Below, one piece after another: positions 6,000 through 6,519 of a stretch of DNA of 6,519 bases (the first letter of the stretch is position 1; each line of letters opens with the position of its first letter). The translations under genes were made by a program, and so were the position numbers. The stretch is from contig JAATFK010000097.1 of the NCBI GenBank assembly GCA_015655225.1, forward strand, positions 1 to 6,519, written 5' to 3'. The notes beneath the pieces were generated by a model. It was not told the DNA's origin. It saw only the letters and a program-made list of their open reading frames with translations, and ran no database searches. This stretch comes from Solirubrobacterales bacterium (GTDB lineage Bacteria > Actinomycetota > Thermoleophilia > Solirubrobacterales > Solirubrobacteraceae).

Positions 6000-6026
6000 A
6001 TGAGGCGTGCGGGGGCCGGAGGGTGA
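6000..6026 (+). CDS. Possible 8-codon leader peptide ORF
   Basis: ATG at 6000 opens an 8-residue frame (MRRAGAGG) that stops at TGA 6024-6026. The stop overlaps the GTG start of the deacetylase as GTGA (6023-6026). With the -10 box placed for a leaderless start at this ATG, ribosomes could translate the short ORF and re-initiate at the GTG. The peptide itself has no recognisable function. Alternatively this ATG is the true deacetylase start and one base is missing between it and 6023. Confidence 0.35.
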   Translation: MRRAGAGG

Positions 6027-6519
6027 GCGGCGTCGGCCGGCGGCTTGCCCAGGTGGCGGCGGCGGCGGTCCTCGTGGTGGCGGCCGCGATCGTGGCGCTC
6101 GTCGTGGTGACGAGCGCGACCGGGGGCCGCAGCGTCAGCGAGTCGACGGGAACGACCCCCGCGCCGGCGCACCGCTCGACCGTGGCGCGGCACGTCCCCT
6201 CGGCGGCGGAGCGGACGCGAGCCGCGCAGGACGCCGGCATCGACCGGGTGCTGCGACGGACGCCGTACGTCGTGGCCGGCGGCGGCGAGAAGCGCGAGCT
6301 GTCGCTGACGTTCGACGACGGCCCCGGCCCCTACACCCCGCACGTGCTCGACGTGCTGCGGCGCCTGCACGCGCCGGCGACGTTCTTCACGATCGGGTTC
6401 ATGATCCCGCTCTTCCACCAGGCGCTGCGGCGCGAGGTGGGGATGGGGACGGACGCCGCGATCGGCGACCACACCGAGCAGCACCCGATGATGACGCACC
6501 TCTCGCCGGCCGCCCAGCA
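6023..6519 (+). CDS. Membrane-anchored polysaccharide deacetylase, NodB family (3' end outside window)
   Basis: From GTG 6023 the frame is open for 165 residues to the window edge. Residues 6-31 are RR followed by an unbroken Ala/Val/Leu segment, an uncleaved anchor or signal peptide. A Ser/Thr/Pro/Ala linker leads to the NodB domain at about 92: LTFDDGPGPYTP (motif 1; catalytic-base D98, metal ligand D99), ATFFTIG (119-125) and the metal-binding HTEQHP (motif 2; H150, H154). These define a carbohydrate esterase family 4 enzyme, which removes N- or O-acetyl groups from peptidoglycan, chitin-like or other glycans outside the membrane. Motifs 3-5 are beyond the edge. The start is uncertain: GTG directly abuts GGAGG, too close for a standard ribosome binding site, and overlaps the stop of a short ORF. 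It has its own apparent promoter after the MFS terminator, so a functional link to the pump is not implied. Confidence 0.9.
   Translation, partial: MSGVGRRLAQVAAAAVLVVAAAIVALVVVTSATGGRSVSESTGTTPAPAHRSTVARHVPSAAERTRAAQDAGIDRVLRRTPYVVAGGGEKRELSLTFDDGPGPYTPHVLDVLRRLHAPATFFTIGFMIPLFHQALRREVGMGTDAAIGDHTEQHPMMTHLSPAAQ

Overview
The window is a GC-rich (roughly 70% or more), densely coded stretch of bacterial chromosome. Base composition, -10 boxes sitting directly in front of start codons, a Tat-exported oxidase and two lipoproteins with low-complexity linkers all point to a high-GC actinobacterium. My best guess is the Thermoleophilia/Solirubrobacterales group (Conexibacter or Solirubrobacter-like), but that is an inference from style and not from a marker gene. 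There are no rRNA or tRNA genes, CRISPR arrays, transposases or phage genes.

Layout from left to right. (1) A leftward two-gene operon: a small lipoprotein with an Ig-like domain (989-1498) overlaps by 4 nt the start of a Tat-exported multicopper oxidase that runs off the left edge (1-992). (2) A 139-bp divergent promoter region, then a rightward TetR-family regulator (1638-2282). (3) Convergent to it, 13 bp away, a leftward lipoprotein of the PQQ-dependent sugar/sorbosone dehydrogenase beta-propeller family (2296-3783). A hairpin spans exactly from one stop codon to the other. (4) A 66-bp divergent gap, then a rightward MarR-family regulator (3850-4344) overlapping by 4 nt a DHA2/EmrB-type 14-TM drug efflux transporter (4341-5912). 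(5) A strong hairpin terminator, then a membrane-anchored polysaccharide deacetylase of the NodB family (6023 to beyond the right edge), preceded by a possible 8-codon leader peptide.

How the genes may work together: the TetR protein is placed to control itself and the lipoprotein/oxidase operon. The MarR protein is placed to control itself and the efflux pump, and possibly the divergent dehydrogenase. Four of the seven main products act outside the cytoplasm: two redox enzymes, the Ig-like lipoprotein and a glycan deacetylase. The theme is therefore envelope and extracellular chemistry plus a regulated exporter. I see no wholly new system. The items most worth a second look are the unrecognised Ig-like lipoprotein coupled to the copper oxidase, the recurring leaderless-promoter architecture (TANNNT, 6-7 nt, ATG) in front of three genes, and the short leader ORF in front of the deacetylase.
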